From Membranipora membranacea (Eukaryota > Bryozoa > Gymnolaemata > Cheilostomatida > Membraniporidae), in assembly GCA_914767715.1 (NCBI GenBank), contig OU612068.1, positions 8,372,001 to 8,436,000 on the forward strand: 64,000 bases of DNA, written 5' to 3'. Below are positions 27,701-38,818 of this stretch, one piece after another. A program made the translations under genes and the position numbers. Numbering within the stretch: the first letter of the stretch is position 1; the number at the start of each line of letters is the position of its first letter. Under the pieces are notes generated by a model. The model was given only the letters and a program-made list of their open reading frames with translations, had not been told where the DNA came from and searched no databases.

Positions 27701-30700
27701 CCTTGATTGGAACCAACATATTGTCTACTGTGTAGCCTCAGGCTCTTCACAATTCTTGTCTATTTTAAGTGTTCTGGACAATGCGGGTTCACACAGAGAA
27801 CCAGAGACATTTGGTGTGTTGGGCTCAACGAAAGAAAACTTGATGACTCTCAGTGTGAATCAGGTGCTAAGCCAGCTTCAGCAGAAAAATGTCAACTAAA
27901 GAAATGCCAGTACAGCTGGAAGACTTACGAATGGTCTCAGGTAGGGGTAACACATAAATGGTGCAATTTAAAACAAAGGCGCATGCAATAAAGCTTAGAA
28001 ATTCTAGTCCTCAATAGAGTCTAAGTTCCTCATAAACACACTTTACGCAGTTAAATGAAAGTCTGAACCTAATTGAAACACTCCCTCGACTAAATAATAG
28101 ATGAGAATAAATGTCCCTACTGTGAGCTCTCATATCTGCATCCCCTGTTACAGTGTTCTAAGAGTTGTGGAGAAGGTATAAAGATTAGATCTATGAAGTG
28201 CCTGGCGGGTAATGGTACAGAAGTGAACACTAAACACTGTGCAGATAAACCACCACCTAACAGAATGGAGGCCTGTAACAGAGGAGAGTGCCCGGTGTGG
28301 AGAGAGTCCGAATGGGACCAGGTATGTATACATAAGGATAACAAGGATAAGAATAATCTTTTTTGTCGCTAGCATCAAAAATTTTGGCTGACAGATTGAG
28401 AAATCAAACACTTGTAGGGATGAAACTGTCTTACCTGGCACATGATAAAACTATGTCAAGTGACTACCCACCCTCCCTTGCAACAATTTAAAAGATGGGA
28501 TATAACATACAGAGGACCATAGCTGTGGCAACTCAGCTCAGATTCGAATCTTGATTCGAATCTGAGTTGAGTTAGAGTTGAATTGACCTCAGTTTGGCAC
28601 CAGCTGAGTTGAGTTTGAATTGATTTGTGGTTGCCTGTGATTCGAGTTGAATTGAGTTGTGGTTTGTGTTTGTGATTCGACTCTATAAACAACTCATTCT
28701 ATCATATGAGGCCAGGATCCTAAACCATAGCCTAAATTTATTACCATATTAGTACGAACAGATTGTGTGGCCCCAATATATTTTTAAGTTCACGACATCA
28801 TAAATAGGTACTGTACTAAGTGACCACATGATGAAAAGATAATGGGGAACAGCAACACAGAGACTGGGTATGTATGTTTCAATTTAGCAAATTCAACCAA
28901 CTCAAATTGCCAATTACTTACTGACCAATACCCAAATAAAAACACAAACAACAGGTATTGTTCATAGCATAACAAGTATGCTGCCACACCAGATGAAATA
29001 CACTCAGTTTGTTTGTCTGTTTACCACAGCAGCTCCTCCTGCCATGCTGCTGCTGTGCTAGCTAACACCTCACTTTAACTTAAATGAGTTGATCAAGAGT
29101 TGCAACTCGGAATCGTATGATTCGTGATTTGAGTTGCGGTCCTGTTGATTTGAGTTTGATTTGAGTTGCTATCTGAAATAAATGGGCTGATTTGATTTGA
29201 GTTGAGTTGGCAGTGTAGTCGAGTTGAGTTGCCCCGATTTTTCTCGAGTTGCCACAGCTATGCAGAGGACAGACTCTTGGTAAATCTTCTTTAAATTATT
29301 CAAGTGCTGGTAAAAATATCAACTGTTACTGCAGGGATACATCTTGGAATTTGGGTAGCTAGCTGGATATTTTTGTCGAGTAGTTGTTTGCATATAATAT
29401 CTATCGATTTATCTTATGTTCTGGATGTTCTTCTTCAGTGCTCTGTGACATGCGGTGAGGGACAGCAGCTGAGACTGGTGGAATGTTACAACCTCACATC
29501 TCAACTTAAAATTCAGGATCAATTTTGTGATGCCAAGTCCAAGCCTGAAGAGCTCAAGGTCTGCAAAGTGATAACCTGTCCTGTATGGGTCACATCTAAA
29601 TGGAGCAAGGTATGCAATTTTAATTGTGGTATTTGAAAAGAGGGCATAAATCTGACATCAGTTTGCTGTGCGGTAAACCCTCACTGCGCTACCACCAATT
29701 AGAGGGACTCCCAAAAATTATGTTTTTATACAGAGTTGAAAGTTTACGCTAACAAGAGGGTAGGTATGTTGTACTATGAAGTACTAGTACTAGTGTTTTC
29801 AGCCTAAGGCTCCTCTTTCAGATGACGACTTTGTTCAAAGACGTCTTACTGTCAGTATTAAATGAATATAAGCCAAAGATTATACCGTAGGATGCCTCTT
29901 TGAAAGATTAAACTTATTGAATAAACACGGTTAAAACCTTTGTTAAGTATAATTGAGTTGTGCTGCATGGTCTGTTCCTGGAGATGAAGGGTGAAGTATT
30001 CACAAATGATAATAGTTGTGTTGTGTGGATTTCAGTGCTCAGGACCATGTAATTCTACCAGCTCAGTACAGACTCGCCAGGTTCAGTGTGTGAACTCAGA
30101 GTCAGCAGCCATAGAGTCAGCATCATGTGATAAATCTACCAAACCTGAGGAGAGCAGACGCTGTCAGGACTGCTCCTTCTGGAGAGAGGAACTCTGGAGC
30201 AGGGTAAGAATATAGATCAATCTCTGCCCCTTATTTCAGTGTATGTGAAAATTTGTTACAAATTACTCATATCTACAATGAACAATTGGAAAATACCATT
30301 TGAGAAATTGGACAAAACAGTAATGTTTAAATTCAAAGATGCTGTTGGGAGATGGATTCTACGACCTTGACCTTGTTTCTGTAGTGTTCTGTCAGCTGTG
30401 GCCGAGGTATTCAGGTCAGAAAGCTTTCCTGTATAGGCAGTGACAGCACAACTCGTGCATACGATGAGTGCAGTGGAGAGGTTAGACCTAAGATCATACA
30501 AACATGTAACATAAAACCGTGTGCCAGCTGGACTAACTCTGCCTGGGGTCAGGTGAGACTAAACATTTCTTATCTTGAAACAAGTAGTTTCTTTGCGCAT
30601 CTGTTGATCAGAATCATCAGCTTTTCTACACTCATGGGACGTGTGTGCACTTACCGCACATCATGAAAATTACACAACAGTGATAATTATGGGTGTACAA

Positions 30701-33700
30701 TGATTAGTTAAATAGAGCTTCATTGCATCCAATTCCAATCACCTGTCAGGCCTCTTCTGAGGCAGTTGAGTCTCAATCTTATCCCTTTTGGCAATCTTCT
30801 TCATGCCAGTGATACTTGCTTTATAATTCCAGTGTTCGACTTCCTGCGGTGAAGGATACAGGTCACGTGTAGTAGAATGTGTAAATGATATAACACAGGA
30901 GACACTCTCCGATAATAACTGTGATCCGGCTCTCCGTCCCTCTAATCAACTGAGCTGTACTATCAGGCAGTCATGTCCGATCTGGGCCACCTCACTGTGG
31001 GGTCCTGTAAGTAAACTTGTATCTCACTTTGTGTTGTAGTATTCTGGGATAAATGAGGCATGTTTGGTGTATTTGGTGTATTTGTACCCGGTGTTGGAGA
31101 GCTTACAATTTGTTACTGCACCATGTGGGGCAATCAATACAAGCACTTGGATACATCTTTACTTGCCCCTTGATGGGCAATCTAAGAATCATTTTGTTGA
31201 TATTTTGATTTATTTTGGCATGATTCGGCATTACACTCTGCACAAAGCGTCAAAGGGGTCTGACTCTCAAACAATCATACACCATCCAGCGTTTCTTGCC
31301 ATGAAGACATCCAAAACAAATTTTGAGTGGATGTACTGTATTGAGATCCCAAAGCGTGCTCAATGCCTTACATGATCTCAAAATGAGTCCCCGAGCTCTC
31401 ATGCTCTTTCAACTCTTAGCTTAGATAGAATTATGGGAGGCTGTCTCTCTCAACAATGTTGAAAAAAGAATCGTGATGTTGTATGATTGTGTGACAACCA
31501 GAGCCCTGTACAATCTATGATTGCTTGCTTACCCCGTATCGGTTTCTGATCTTCAAAGCACAAAAACTTGTCTATTGAACACAATAAAATCTTCCAATGA
31601 TTCATTGATCACAATGTTTATTCATTTCTCCTGACTGTGATGCCACAATCTAATTGATTGAACATCTGAAGAGCACATTACTAACCTCGCTTTTCTACCT
31701 TTGCCTCAGCTACTAACCAGCTTGACGCTTGTTGCATGTTGCTTATAGTGCACTGCTACTTGTGGTGAAGGCGTTCAGTGGAGGGATCTGATTTGTGTTG
31801 ATTCTCGCTCCTCTATACCCGTGACTCCCTCCCTGTGTGACAATGTTCCCAAACCAACGGCATCAGCCTTATGTAAAATATCCTCATGCAATTACTGGAG
31901 AATGAGTGGATGGACAAGGGTTCGTACTTTAGATAAAACATGATGGTTGCACTCTATGGAGCCCTATTAAGTTGATGTGGGAAAATAATAAGCTGATTAT
32001 AAGTAAGCATACGATAAACTGCTTCAAAGCTTTCCCTTAAAATTATTGTGTTGCTTTGCTTTTCTGATTTTCCTCTTTGCTTGCAAAATGACTTCTGCTT
32101 TTGATTTCCTGGTAATATAAACAAAATAATTCACACTTGGGCTAAATGTGCTGCTGTATTTTGGCTGTTCTAAAATTAATAATTCTAATTTCTTTTCACA
32201 GTGTTCAGTGTCATGTGGCGAAGGGTCAAGGTCTCGTAATGTCACATGCAGTCTTCCCGGCGGTGATCTAGTACCAGATAATCAGTGTGACCACACATCT
32301 AAACCACACACAATGGGAGAGTGCTCATTGGCTGAATGTAAATCAGGCTTTATATGGAAATCTGAGAAATGGTCTGAGGTAAGATAGTAATATCAGCTTC
32401 AGTTAATTTGCTCTATATGTTGCTAGACCATATTTTCTGAGCTAGAATTTAATATAGTCGCCAGCATGATGAAATGCGAGACAAATCCTGATTAATTATT
32501 CATGTTATTCAACAACTCCATGAAATAATAATGCCTTGGTCAATGGCGGTCATCGGTGTGAGTGCATTTAACTTTTTGAAATGTGATTTTTCCAACTGCT
32601 GCAAAACAACTGCAAATACTTCAATTACGTGATTTCACTTCATATAAAAGCTGTCAAATTGACCGCCATAGCTGATTGGTCCATTAGTGTGACGTTTGAC
32701 TATGAAGCTTCTGATGTATCGTCCCCTTTGCTGTTGATTCATGTATAATTATTTCCGTCTTGTAGTCTGACAAACCGCAAACCCCTTTCAAAGCCGACAC
32801 CTCACCCAGAATAACAACATTTCTGTGATTTGTACTGCGATTATTAATTTAAGAATCCCGACAATTATTTTTCATAGATTATCCATAACCATGTCTTCTT
32901 CAGTGTGACAGTTTCTTTTTCTAAAAATGTAGTAGAATCTTCTAGAGCACTAAGCTCTGCTGTAGCGCTTACACATGCTGTACATATCAGTAGCCATTTT
33001 ATACTCAGGAATTTAGAAATCAATTAGTGAAACAAAATAATAGCCAATGATTTATATATAGTTTCTAATTTCATTTCTACGCTTTGCACAGTTCTAAGCA
33101 TGAAGCTTGATCAATTATATTCCACAATTTGCTCGCAACTTGGCTGCACATCTTAGTTGCTCACACATTCTGATTTTGCTCTCAAATCTTCATCAGATAC
33201 ATTGATATGGCTTTAATCCATTCCTTATTATGGCTGCTGAAGATATATTGTCTAAATACAGTGCTCAACCGCTTGTGGCTATGGTACCAAAACACGTAGA
33301 CTTAAGTGTATTAGTGAGAAATCTAGAAAGCAAGTCCCAGTGTACGTATGCTCGACCAAGACCAAGCCCAAAGAGAAACGCCGATGCCAACAGAAACATT
33401 GCCCAAACAGCTGGTGGACAGACAAATGGTCTAAGGTAACCAAAGTTTTGAGATTGATGCTCTTCTATCACATGCTAAATAGTCTCCTTGCCCTGATTAC
33501 TTTCCCCATCCAAAGCTAATAATTGAAAAAGAGGAGCTTTTGCTGTTTCTGCTTGCTAGGTTTGGAAGCTTGAGCACGAGTTTTTGCATCTGCGTTAAGC
33601 ATGGTGGTTGGACTAAAGCTTGCTAAGTCACTTATGTTTTGTATTACTGACTGCCATATTATTGAGGTTAGGGTGTGTGTGTGCTGTTTCCGGGTGTAAG

Positions 33701-34381
33701 GAGTTCTGTTTGTGCTTTGTCTCTATTCCCCTCTACTGTACAAAATCAAAATAGGCTGTATCCCACGGCTAACATTGAAGTTCTGATTGATAGTAAAACA
33801 GGAAATTGATTTAGATGTAGGTTATTATACCCTAGTGTCTTCATTTTTGAACTATAAGCAAATCAAGAATGATTTTCCTCATAATACCTTATAGCTAGCC
33901 TTGGCAGGACCTGTTTGCATGAAGGGGTGACTCCTCACGCTAACAGCTACTGCCGAGATTGAACTTTAGTATCTTTGTCACCTCTTCAGACCCCGTAACA
34001 GTATGCAGTTTACTAGTCTACATTACCTTACCAGTGTTCTTTTGTTACTTTCATATAACTGTAGTGTTCAGCTAGTTGTGGTGAGGGAAGGCAATTCCGA
34101 AAGGTTTTGTGTAAGTCAGTCAGCCCCGAAGGATGGTACCTCGGCAATTCAGTGTATGGTTGTAAAATGGAAGACAAACCAGATGCCATCAGAACTTGCT
34201 CTTTTGGACCATGTCATTCAAACTATGTGTGGCAAAGTGGATCATGGAGCAAGGTGAGATTGTTAACACATCCCTATAAAGGCCCGTACCAGTATACGTC
34301 TAACATCTAAGCCAGCGACGTAACTGCTGTGGCAATTGTTTATCTATATGCGAAACAGGACAAGAGCAAGGGAAGGGAAGC

Positions 34382-34416
<35 letters not shown>

Positions 34417-36525
34417 AAAATATATTCATAGAACAAGTATTGTGTGTAGAATTAAGTTTTCGCAAACTGCAGTCCGTCCATGTATATTATCTATCCAAAG
34501 AACTCGAAACTAACCACCCTTCTAGGCACAATCATCAAATTTCTACCTAAGTCTATTCAGAAAATTAAACAATATTGTGTTCGGAATTGACACTCATTAG
34601 TAATATTCTATATGCCGGCATATGAATATATAATACTTTTCTGATTAGTGTGATGCTCTGTGTGGGTGGGGCAAAGAGAAGAGAAAAGTACGATGTGTGA
34701 CTTTAGATGGACGAAGAATATCTAGATCTAACTGTGATATCATGTACAAACCTGAGAGGGTACAGAAATGCTACTCCGGTCCTTGTGAGTTGTTCTTGAT
34801 AGAAGTTGTATGAAGACTTATTGACTTATGTTGCAGAACTCCTAGTGGAATATTGCGCCAGTAAAGAAGGCTTTGCAAATATCATTGGATTTACAGTGTT
34901 TGAGAAACCAAAATGATAAAAAGTGTAGATAACTCCTCACTCCATGTTGATAACCTGTATATTCATGATATCAGGTGGTTTGTCCCAAACTCACTGTTGA
35001 TACCAAAAGAAATATGAAAAGCCAAATACTGTAGAGCAAAGAGCTATTTTCTTGCTCTTGTTGTTGTATAAACATAACACTGCAGCACATTAGAGCATAC
35101 TTTGGGAATATATACAGGTAAATCAGGATCATGTAGTGAACTGAGAAAGCTGAGCGGGGTCAGAGAAGATGGAGATTATGATTTACTCATCAAAGATTAT
35201 ATTGTATCTGTAAGTGTCAACGCAAAATATGCTACACCCTCGCTACAGTAACAGTCTCCTCACCCTAACTCGTCAAGCGTGCTTCTGTCAAACCGAGCCT
35301 TCCACATGAACTAAATAGGCATTATAGACTATGGTCTAATTGTCCTGAAACTGGATTGAATTTGTATTACACTCCAAAGATCGAATTTTTCATATATTTT
35401 TACTTAATTTTTTTCCTAGGTATATTGTCATAAAATGCATTCAAAGGAACCCAAAGAATACATTACCCTAGCCACGGGACCAGATGAGAATTATGCCACT
35501 ATTTACGGGCAGAGACTTGCCCAGCCTTACAGCTGTCCTCATATGATCAGTAGGGATGATGACCTCTCCCCTGATTGTCCTAGCTGTGTTTCTAATCTCT
35601 ATCAGAAGGCTGGCGAGACAAAGTTCAGCCGTATCCGTCTAAATATTCAAAACTTTACTGTTGATTGTAAGTTATAAAGCGTTGCTACTGATTTAATTTA
35701 CCTGTTATTTTGTGATATTGTTACCTGTAACTTGATCATTGCCACAGTCAACTTGCTTAGAGCACATTATCCTGCTAGCTTTCAGAACCGGCTCCTTTAA
35801 ATTTCCCATACCTCCGTTTGGAATGATGACCCGCCAAAGTCATAAGCTCTCACACTACAAATTCGCATACAACCAGCTTGAAGAAAATATGATATCCTTA
35901 TTGCTCAACTTCTACAATTTGACATTTCAGTGACAGACTTCCAGTTTGCCAGGACTAAAGGCATGAACTACATTGGCTTTGCCTCTGCAGGAGATTGCTA
36001 TAGTGCCAAGAATTGTCCTCAGGGCAGATTTTCAATAAATCTGAGACACACAGGGTTCAGGGTATCAGCTGAAACTGAGTGGAAAAGTATGGGTGGCCCT
36101 TATACTTACAAAAACATTGACCGCAAAAAGGTATGCACTAGATCATCACCACCCATTTGCTTCTAGATTTCAACTTCCACCATTCGAGAATGTGGATTCA
36201 TAACATTTCAACTTCTAGAGATTGTTCGTGTATAGTCCCTTTATCGATGCCTATTATTGGTTGGAAAATGTTGTTGACTGCGCAAACATCATCACAGAAT
36301 TTTCAAAATTTGCGAACTAAAAAGAATTAGAGTTTGCAATCCTTTGCTAGAGGGAGTATAAGACCAAATATTACAAATGTGTACACATTCTTAGAAACTT
36401 ATAGAAAGAGGAATTATCTATTGTAGAGTGGTGATATAATACGAGGTAGATGTGGGGGATACTGTGGATTGTGTACACCATCAGAAAGTACAGGACTGAA
36501 ACTAGAAGTCGTAGGCAATACATAG
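234..36525 (+). CDS. ADAMTS9: ADAMTS9/ADAMTS20/GON-1-like secreted metalloprotease, 44 coding exons
   Basis: Zinc metalloprotease of the extracellular matrix; ADAMTS9/20 and GON-1 cleave proteoglycans such as versican and are needed for cell migration. Exons read: 234-336, 636-967, 2443-2614, 3627-3823, 4092-4175, 5930-6054, 8300-8340, 9622-9727, 11262-11441, 13685-13847, 15709-15807, 15994-16139, 16458-16521, 16709-16823, 18218-18354, 19727-20007, 20299-20555, 20769-20895, 21198-21399, 23135-23299, 23607-23797, 23973-24111, 24535-24759, 24979-25152, 25523-25669, 25926-26069, 26416-26574, 26859-27029, 27400-27573, 27770-27940, 28154-28321, 29439-29609, 30036-30203, 30385-30552, 30833-31006, 31749-31919, 32202-32378, 33262-33435, 34065-34253, 34649-34784, 35118-35209, 35420-35666, 35931-36130, 36427-36525. 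Phases join throughout and the sum is 7125 nt (2374 residues), longer than human ADAMTS9 (about 1935). The GON domain identifies the subfamily. Borders may be off by a base or two. Confidence 0.93.
3716..11441 (+). CDS. ADAMTS9: ADAMTS9/20-like gene: metalloprotease catalytic domain (exons 4-9)
   Basis: Residues 233 to about 445. Exon 8-9 joins to give HEIGHVFNVPHD, the zinc site with His382, Glu383 (catalytic base), His386 and His392, followed by Asp393 as in all ADAM/ADAMTS reprolysins. The Met-turn is Met421 in YHLMSS. Preceding block [20 protein letters not shown] and following [16 protein letters not shown] match the family closely. The zinc motif is split by the intron between 9727 and 11262, in phase 2. 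Exon 7 is only 41 nt and is easy to miss. All catalytic residues are present, so the enzyme is predicted to be active. Confidence 0.93.
7170..7435. mobile_element. Probable short DNA transposon remnant
   Basis: The left end reads CAGGCCCGTAGTTATAGGGG followed by AGGCA. The right end, reverse-complemented, reads CAGGGGCGTAGTTTAGG, then an AGGGGAGGCA match further in. Ends of the form CAGGGGCGTAG are common in invertebrate DNA transposons. I could not find a convincing target-site duplication, so the borders and superfamily are uncertain. It lies in an intron between the exons ending at 6054 and starting at 8300. Confidence 0.45.
12289..12318. repeat. Perfect 30-bp palindrome
   Basis: The half-site CACAGAGTAAGGATA is followed directly by its exact reverse complement, with no spacer, inside the intron 11442-13684. 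It could extrude as a cruciform or be the remnant of a short foldback element. It has no loop, so it is not a typical small-RNA precursor. Confidence 0.9.
13685..16521 (+). CDS. ADAMTS9: ADAMTS9/20-like gene: disintegrin-like domain and TSR1 (exons 10-13)
   Basis: Exons 10-12 encode the disintegrin-like region with its regular Cys pattern, including [47 protein letters not shown]1 starts near residue 555 with [17 protein letters not shown] and ends with YKSCNTQ across the 64-nt exon 13. WSVWDGW offers tandem C-mannosylation sites (WxxW) and CSRTCG is an O-fucosylation motif. This central TSR1 is present in all ADAMTS proteins. The exon 11 donor (GTCTGT at 15808) is weak but the phase is right. 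Confidence 0.9.
16709..20555 (+). CDS. ADAMTS9: ADAMTS9/20-like gene: cysteine-rich and spacer domains (exons 14-17)
   Basis: Exon 14 begins [16 protein letters not shown], the standard opening of the ADAMTS Cys-rich domain, and the domain closes in exon 16 with [13 protein letters not shown], the family's signature junction to the spacer. The spacer (about residues 715-855) is Cys-free and contains [16 protein letters not shown] and, after splicing 20007 to 20299, [10 protein letters not shown], followed by [12 protein letters not shown], matching the corresponding ADAMTS9 region. Exon 17 runs into the second thrombospondin repeat ([16 protein letters not shown]). Exon 16 stays open to 20098 past its donor, so an unspliced read would be misleading. 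Confidence 0.9.
18472..18601. mobile_element. Foldback MITE, copy 1 (hAT-like), in an ADAMTS intron
   Basis: A 130-bp palindromic element whose arms read GACCAAGTTTGGTCCATTTG on the left and, in reverse complement, GATCAAGTTTAATCCAATTG on the right, both continuing into CCTGCATTC. It is flanked by an exact 8-bp duplication GGTGAGCT (18464-18471 and 18602-18609), the hallmark of hAT insertion. There is no coding capacity. Three relatives lie at 39479, 41847 and about 45476. Confidence 0.85.
20509..34784 (+). CDS. ADAMTS9: ADAMTS9/20-like gene: C-terminal array of 22 thrombospondin type 1 repeats (exons 17-40)
   Basis: TSR2 to TSR23, about residues 855-2162. From TSR4 on, the usual unit is WxxxxWxx, then an intron in phase 0, then CSxxCGxG...C...C...C..C. 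Exons 20 and 23-39 all start and end in phase 0; most begin with TGC or TGT for the first repeat Cys and most are 144-189 nt (exon 23 is 225). TSR5/6 differ: a phase-2 intron splits TSR6 (23797/23973). Exon 26 inserts a Thr/Glu/Asp-rich linker between TSR9 and TSR10. TSRs in ADAMTS9 carry O-fucose and C-mannose and aid secretion and matrix binding. ADAMTS9/20 have 15 TSRs in total and GON-1 has 18; here 23 were counted. Confidence 0.9.
28518..29262. mobile_element. 745-bp non-autonomous hAT-like element in an ADAMTS intron
   Basis: Terminal inverted repeats CATAGCTGTGGCAACTC bound the element, and an exact 8-bp target duplication CAGAGGAC flanks it (28510-28517 and 29263-29270). Inside each end, for 150-200 bp, the hexamer GAGTTG and variants recur many times, as expected of subterminal transposase-binding repeats in hAT elements. 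No transposase ORF is present. It sits between the exons at 28154-28321 and 29439-29609, leaving both splice sites intact. Confidence 0.88.
34386..34413. repeat. (TA)n microsatellite
   Basis: About 14 TA units in the intron between the exons ending at 34253 and starting at 34649. A shorter AT run is at about 24900-24916. Confidence 0.9.
35118..36525 (+). CDS. ADAMTS9: ADAMTS9/20-like gene: C-terminal GON domain (exons 41-44)
   Basis: About residues 2163-2374. Opens with [18 protein letters not shown], then [47 protein letters not shown] and the terminal [11 protein letters not shown]. This order of conserved blocks defines the GON domain, found only at the C terminus of GON-1, ADAMTS9 and ADAMTS20. 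Stop codon TAG at 36523-36525. A good donor (GTAAGT) sits at about 36560 in the 3' leader and may start a UTR intron. The domain is complete with the full set of Cys residues I could follow. Confidence 0.95.
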
Positions 36526-38818
36526 AACAATTCTAAATCTGTGATATATTCATACACTGGTAAGTCAAACATTCATCCCTCTAACGCTCCATTTTTTGCT
36601 CAACTATCGATGCCACAGTAAGTCTTTACCAAACTTTATCTAACTAGCTCCTGTAAGCTCGGATGGCTTGTGTGTGATATTGACCATTATTCAAAGAGGT
36701 AGAGGGTAATCCTCTATACTGTTTGAGTGCTGTGCAAACATTCAAGATATTCAAAGTATTCAAGATCGTGATAAAAACAGGCATGGCGAAGTTGACTGGC
36801 TTGCCAGTTCATGGTAAGAAACGACTTTCAGCGATGAGTATTGCGCCTGGACCAAAAGATCAGAAGCCCTCTCACCCTTGGGCTGAAGAGCATGTTTTTT
36901 AACTATTTTTTATTTACAGGTAATCTAGTCATAGGAGGCTAATCTCATGGGGAGGAATGTGACACAGTCTAGGGTTAGCCCTCCTTCATCTCAGCTACTG
37001 GGCCCAACCGGCTAGGCTGAGATATGGGATAAGATGAGATTATTGTAGACGCTATCTAATTTTGATGACAGTAAAGGTTACTACTGGTAAAACTACGGTA
37101 ACCTCACCAGAACTTAGCAGACATAGTATACATGCATATAATTGATGAAGAATGTAGTTTGTTTATTTATTGGTAATTAGCAGGTAGATCTAGACTGAGA
37201 CCACAAAAGTATCAGATCTCAAACATAGTCTTATGTGAGATTAAAATCAGACCCATGACATATATATGACCTTGAAACTTTTACACTGACCAAAGTGGAG
37301 GTAGATGCCCAACTGTTTAATGGGCGACAAAACCACTCATTTATTGTCAACTCGTTTCCACCTCGAAGCTGTGTTCCTTCTTTTTCATTTAGACAATTGT
37401 GTTATTATTTTGTGCATAGACTTCTTTTTTTTTCTTACAACAAATGCTTTTTTATTCAATATTGCATGCTTTGTGAACCCGCAGGTAGCTATGACGAAAA
37501 ATAGATCATACTTATAGAGACGTAGCAGTATCTATATATTTATAATACATGATTTTAGTATGTGAACTATATATCATGTAGTTGTATAATTAAAAGTGAA
37601 TTTTGGCTGCAATTTTATTGAGATTTGATTTGTACATAATTTTGTTATCAGGATTGTATATAGGAACCAACTGTTATTGCAGTAAATTTTCTAATTCATT
37701 CATGACTACTCGGTCAGTCCTTTTTATTATACTAACCTACATACTTAAAATACTCATATTGTATTATAGGAATTTTTTTTATCTTTTCTTTTATTTTTTC
37801 CCAGTTAGTTGAATTGAAATTATAAGAATAGGAGAATAAAAGACAGTTATATAGAATCTATGTCCTTATTAACTGTAGTTATTCATTAATGGTACCGGGA
37901 ATTAGTAGGGAAACTAAAATTCGAAGCTATTTAACTTATTTTAACCACCACTAGCAGATCTTAGGCTATACCCCATTATAGAAGGTAGATCTAAGCTGTA
38001 ATTTGAACCAGCCAAGTGCCAGTAATTGGAAAACAAACAGCGTTTGATTCATTGAAGCAAATCTATTTCTAGTTCAAAGTCAAGATTTTCAGCGTTGTCA
38101 TTTCTGTAAAAGTTTTTATTCCGCTTATCACGCTGCTTAGTCCCATATTATCACTTATTGCTTCTTTGATTTTTGTTTTCACATGGTCTTTTTTGCTTCA
38201 TGCATTGATCGGTGGTTAATAAAGTTCATAATATATATCACAGCGTAGATCAGCCAAGTCAAGAAAGTTTGAGTGGGACACCCTCAATGGTAAAAAAGTT
38301 AAAAAAGTTTTGTTTTTAAATATCAACATTTATATTTTGATTCTCAACTCTTTATCATGCTTCCCATAAAATTAAAAACTTGGTAAATAAAATGGTAAAA
38401 AGTCATTTTGAAAGTAATGGAATGTATATATACTATGAACTGCATGCATGCATAATGAACCGAAAATGTTAATCAGTCACAGCGTAACCAGTCATACTAA
38501 CATTAAAATAATAAACTATAATAATCACACGGGCTTCTCCTGATTTTATTTTGTATGTCATATTTTAAGATAAAAGGGGTTAGGTTTTCTGCTTAGAAAC
38601 AAGGAATAAGAAATTATATGAAGGAATAAAAGTACAAAAATATCCTGAACGTAAATTCTAAATAAATCAAATCACATATTTGTTGAATAAATCTTTTCTC
38701 AGTCTACAGAGAGAGCTGTTAGGGGACCATGATAGTAAAAAATGGTTTGAGGCTAGCGGAGTAAGATAAGGAGAAAAGGAAAATGTTTCATCAAACCTCC
38801 CAGAACTCCAATAAAAGA
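36526..38818. other. 3' untranslated/intergenic region between converging genes
   Basis: Contains the 3' end of the ADAMTS9/20-like transcript (+) and of the RNA ligase-like transcript (-). On the plus strand the first canonical AATAAA I see is at 37835-37840. On the minus strand an AATAAA corresponds to 38545-38550. The region is strongly AT-rich with no convincing exon on either strand. Confidence 0.6.
38545..38550 (-). terminator. Polyadenylation signal of the RNA ligase-like gene
   Basis: TTTATT on the plus strand gives AATAAA on the minus strand, about 270 bases after the stop codon at 38819. It is the nearest canonical signal I found downstream of that gene. Confidence 0.5.
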
